64,000 bases of DNA from contig NC_080056.1 of NCBI RefSeq assembly GCF_026212465.1, positions 13,225,607 to 13,289,606 of the forward strand, read 5' to 3'. The translations under genes were made by a program, and so were the position numbers. Position 1 is the stretch's first letter; each line of letters starts with the position of its first letter. The notes under the pieces are model-generated. The model made no database searches and was not told the DNA's origin. It saw nothing but the letters and a program-made list of their open reading frames with translations. This document shows, one piece after another, positions 61,001-64,000 of this stretch. Source of the DNA: Amaranthus tricolor (Eukaryota > Streptophyta > Magnoliopsida > Caryophyllales > Amaranthaceae).

Positions 61001-61909
61001 AAAATCATAGTGATATTCTTAAAATTACTTGGTAAGTTGCGATTTTAAGGGTTTTTAAGCTTTCTTGGCACTTTCGCACATAAAGTAGATCAAACATGGT
61101 TTGCTTTGCACTAAACTTGGCACACAACATTATTTAGTATATATTATTGTGTGGAAGTGGTTAGAATTCAAAATCATAGACATATGATAGAAATTAAGTG
61201 CTAAGTTGCGATTTTAAGGGTTTTTAAGCTTTTTTGGCACTTTCGCGCATAAAGTAGGTCAAACATGGTTTGTTTTGCACGAAACTTGGCTTACAACACT
61301 ATTTGGTATATATTATTGTGTTGAAGTTGTTACAATTGAATCATAGTCATATGCTAGAAATTACGTGCTAAGTTGCGATGTTAAGGGTTTTTAAGCTTTT
61401 TTGGCACTTTCATGCATAAAGTAGCTTAAACATGGTTTTTTTTGCACGAAACTTGGCTCACAACACTATTTTTTTTTTATATATTATTGTGTTTAAGTGG
61501 TTAGAATTGAAAATCATAATCATATGCTAGAAATTACGTGCTAAGTTGTGATTTTAAGGGTTTTTGAGCTTTTTTGGCACTAACATCTATTTTCTCTTAG
61601 TGCTTTCGACAAGATTATAATACCGTTGATTGCGGCTTCTACACTCTGAAATACATGGACGATATCTTACAATCCATGAAGGAGGTTGGAGTCGAAAACA
61701 TTGATGTTGTAAGTATTTGTTACGTTCTTAAATTATAATATTATATATTTACTATTGGTAAAATTTAATGTTTATGTATCATTTAATTTAATATTATATT
61801 ATAGGTTTTATACGACACTCCAAGGGAAACATACCCTTTGAGAGATGGGGAAATATGCGAATTGAAAGACAAGATTGCCGCATATCTTGCTAATTTTTGT
61901 TCTTGGTAA
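58018..61909 (+). pseudogene. ULP1-type cysteine peptidase gene of the CACTA element
   Basis: The peptidase domain is split over exons 58705-59006, 59097-59279, 59368-59484, 59604-59676, 61601-61708 and 61805-61909, whose phases all agree. Catalytic positions are present: His in DWHWILLVICP, Asp in VHVFDSLQKA, Gln and Cys in CFRQDYNTVDCGFYTLKYM. Upstream exons near 58018-58220 and 58361-58621 carry lesions (TAG 58132-58134 and a frameshift near 58445). The donor after 59006 is AT instead of GT. ULP1-like peptidases, related to SUMO proteases, are known passengers of plant CACTA elements and MULEs; their role in transposition is unclear. The peptidase core looks less decayed than the transposase. 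Confidence 0.82.
59679..61590. repeat. 169-bp tandem satellite, 12 units, inside a ULP1 intron
   Basis: The GGC of the landmark TTTTTTGGCACTTTCGCGC (altered to GAT in the first unit) falls at 59718, 59885, 60054, 60223, 60392, 60560, 60730, 60899, 61067, 61236, 61403 and 61576. Spacings are 167-170 bp, except the last at 173. Each unit contains GGCACTTTCGCGCATAAAGT, GTTTTGCACGAAACTTGGC, ACAACACTATTTGG, TATATTATTGTGTTGAAGTG, TCATATGCTAGAAATTACGT and GCGATTTTAAGGGTTTTTAA. The array lies wholly within intron 59677-61600, between the exon ending TSVK and the exon with the catalytic Cys. Confidence 0.95.
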
Positions 61910-62124
61910 ATAATGTAATTAGTTTAGATTTAGGACTTTTGTATATGTATATTATTATATATACGAATGAGAGTGTATATATATATATTAGTTGGTGATT
62001 ATTGGTGATAATTGGTGATTATGATTGGATTATTACATTTTACATTAATCATTGTTTATTACATTGTACATTAATCATTGGATTATTTATTAATATTAAA
62101 CGAAAAAAAACAAAAAAAAAATAC

Positions 62125-62399
62125 TTTATGCTGTGGTTCCCTAAAAACCGCAGCATATAGTGTATTTTTGATTTTTTTAAAAAAACTATATGTTGCGATT
62201 TTGGGAGAACCGCAGCATATAGTCTTACACTATATGCTGCAGTTCCTATAAAACCGCAACATATATTGCACTTTTATGCTGCGGGTTTAAACCGCAGCAT
62301 TTAAAATAGGCTATCTGTTGCTATCACTAATGCTTGGGGTCTAAACCGCAACATATTATGGCCAAAAAACCGCAGCAAATGAGGTTTCTTCTACTAGTG
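62125..62399. repeat. CACTA right subterminal repeats and terminus
   Basis: At least eight AACCGCAGCATA or TATGCTGCGGTT-type motifs, several as hairpin pairs, fill this segment. It ends in CTACTAGTG (62391-62399), the right terminal repeat. An open frame crossing this point on the minus strand (62610-62356) is a chimera of Copia gag and CACTA end. Confidence 0.88.
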
Positions 62400-63144
62400 G
62401 ATTCTGTCTCGATGATGAGTCGCCGACCATGATACTCCGGCATGTTATTTTGTGGCTTATGAACACATATGCTGCATCTATGTTTGGTAGAGGTTCTTGG
62501 TTGAGAATGTCACGTTTTTCTTTGTCTAGATTTTCTTGAACAACATTTAGGAACTGATATAGTCTTTGTCTTTGGATAAAAGTGTTAAAAAATTGTAATG
62601 TCCTCAGCACACTTCATTGGGTTTGGAATCCTTCTATCATTTTCCTTCTATATTGTGTTAAGTTTAATAAAGTACATTTCAATATAGTCTTCCCCTTGAA
62701 TCATTGTGGCAGCCTTTGAAATTGGATCAAAGATCGAGAGTTCGTCTCTCCTACTGCTAAGGAGAGTTTATATCCCCTTCCACAGGTCCCTAATTTTTGT
62801 GTAGTCTACAAACTTATTCACCAGATCTGCATATAATGGATCCATGACAAGACCATTGAGTCTCGTTGTGCCCATTGTGGGTATTCGGGGTGATTGGTAG
62901 GTAAGGGGGCGGCAATAATATGATTGAGCCATCTTCTTTCTACAATGACAATATGCATCAATTTACACCATTTTGTGTAGTTATAAAAGGTCAATTTTTC
63001 TAAGATACGAAGTCCCTGTCAATTCGCACCTTCTGTTTGGTTTGGGTTTCTATTTATTTTTTGAAATGTTTTGCACATCTGCTCTATTTTCTCCGTAGAA
63101 ACAAGTTGGTTTGTGCTTGAGAAATCATTTGGTTGATTTGCCAT
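62400..63144 (-). pseudogene. Copia gag, N-terminal part
   Basis: On the minus strand ATG 63144 starts MANQPNDFSSTNQLVSTEKI, typical of plant Copia gag. After several stops the better part, up to 62400, contains FIQRQRLYQFLNVVQENLDK, then EPLPNIDAAYVFISHKITCR and SIMVGDSSSRQNP, the UBN2-type gag core. The reading stops exactly at the CACTA terminus. Confidence 0.88.
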
Positions 63145-63209
63145 GACAGGTAAGAATTGGTAAATGATGAGAATCGAAAAAGGTTAGATTCCTAGATCTG
63201 AACCTTACT

Positions 63210-63221
63210 GCTTTAATTCCA
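63210..63221 (-). other. Copia primer binding site (decayed)
   Basis: On the minus strand TGGAATTAAAGC lies directly after the 5' LTR. It differs from the usual TGGTATCAGAGC complementary to initiator Met-tRNA at three positions; two of these (C to T, G to A) are transitions typical of methylated DNA. Confidence 0.65.
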
Positions 63222-63418
63222 TAAAAAGATAAATAATGCAGAAATAAAAATTAAGACAAAAGGTTTAGTGTTTTGAATACTGTTTGTATTAATTAACTGA
63301 AGTAATAGCAACCTTTACATATACAAGCTTTAATAGAACTAAACTAGGAAACAAAATAATCTATGAAATAATAACAAATCACAATATTTCCTAGATATAT
63401 GCACAATTAAAATGGACA
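63222..63418 (-). repeat. Copia 5' LTR
   Basis: About 197 bp, starting TGTCCATTTTAATTGTGC on the minus strand. It is clearly similar to 47731-47934 but with many substitutions and a divergent first 15 bases. Confidence 0.82.
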
Positions 63419-64000
63419 CATGACCCGATTTTAAATTCAATTAAAACATCTAACTCGAAATTGACCCCGATGACACGAATGAACACCTATAGTCGCACTC
63501 CTTATCTCCCGTATGAAGAATGAGATTTTTTTTGTTTAGCTTGTGTTTATGTGCTTCGCGCGCCTTATGCGGCTGAGTAGGGGTTGTTAGCAGTTGATGT
63601 TAATCAAATGACCTTATTGAAATAGTTAACCCATTTTCCTTTACACTTTCTTCGTTTCAAAATAGAGTTGAGTCATTAGAATTTTTATACTATTCATTCA
63701 CCCTCTGTTGGAAAAATGTGACTCGAACAGGAAGAATACAGTTGTTAAGCAGAGGAAGGTCCGCGGGCCGCGTAGAAGACAGCGGGGCGCAGAGCTGATG
63801 CAGAATGGACTCCGCGGGACGCGTAGAACTCCGCGGGGTGCGGAGTTGGCTCTGCCCTTTTTCACAGTACGCGTAATGACGGATTCTTGGCACGTTTTTG
63901 GCCGGTTACTCTTAGTATTTGACGGTTTTTTGTATTTTCTTAACCTAATTCCTTTTTATTATGAGGTATACTATATAAAGGCCCCATGTAATTAGAATTA
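63419..64000. other. Window end: spacer with a GC-rich tandem pair
   Basis: Mostly AT-rich, but 63740-63840 is strongly GC-rich and contains two copies of a block of about 50-60 bp: CCGCGGGCCGCGTAGAAG with GCGGGGCGCAGAGCTG, then CCGCGGGACGCGTAGAACTC with GCGGGGTGCGGAGTTG. Such blocks are frequent in LTRs of large plant retrotransposons, so this may be the edge of another element that runs out of the window. The open frames over it have no support. Confidence 0.5.

Noticed and set aside
59679..61590. CRISPR-like array
   Set aside because: Repeat units are contiguous 169-bp copies without unique spacers, in an intron of a plant transposon.
62356..62610. 84-residue minus-strand frame as a gene
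   Set aside because: It crosses the Copia/CACTA junction; only the gag part upstream of 62400 is real.

Overview
The window is nuclear DNA from a flowering plant. Genes are intron-rich with GT-AG splice sites, the base composition is AT-rich, and every recognisable family is of plant type: plant mobile domain, Mutator-like elements (MULEs), PIF/Harbinger, plant mariner, CACTA, Copia, a WRKY19-like Cys/His repeat protein and a membrane-associated kinase regulator. The best guess is a eudicot, perhaps Caryophyllales (the mariner resembles the beet Vulmar type), but the species cannot be fixed from the sequence.

Only two ordinary host genes are convincing. One is a 602-residue Cys/His-repeat protein at 13.6-15.4 kb with a spliced 5' leader. 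The other is a two-exon MAKR6-like gene at 40.3-41.3 kb. A third candidate at 37.0-37.3 kb encodes a 48-residue peptide across two exons.

Everything else is transposable elements, many with exact boundaries and target site duplications (TSDs). 0-6.8 kb: a decayed plant-mobile-domain gene facing a decayed MULE transposase that carries an OTU peptidase domain. 7.1-11.4 kb: a complete PIF/Harbinger element with an intact transposase, followed at once by a Stowaway MITE. 16.9-17.8 kb: a hAT MITE. 18.3-22.5 kb: a hAT MITE split by a MULE that has lost its catalytic core but carries a zf-GRF gene. 24.5-25.7 kb: a small MULE derivative with a PB1-like exon. 25.8-30.4 kb: a hAT element split by a mariner. 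30.5-33.2 kb: a MULE with an almost intact transposase and palindromic subterminal repeats. 38.4-39.0 kb: a hAT MITE. 43.2-43.6 kb: a long foldback element.

47.7-63.4 kb is one reverse-strand Copia retrotransposon cut in two by a CACTA element of about 10.8 kb. The CACTA holds a decayed TNP2-type transposase, a 1.8-kb (TA)n tract, and a ULP1-type peptidase gene with an intron filled by twelve copies of a 169-bp tandem repeat.

The history reads as repeated nesting: element into element at least three times. The most unusual structures are the 169-bp intronic satellite, the PMD/MULE-OTU pair, the second ORF in the mariner, the palindromes in the 30.5-kb MULE, and the small spliced peptide gene.
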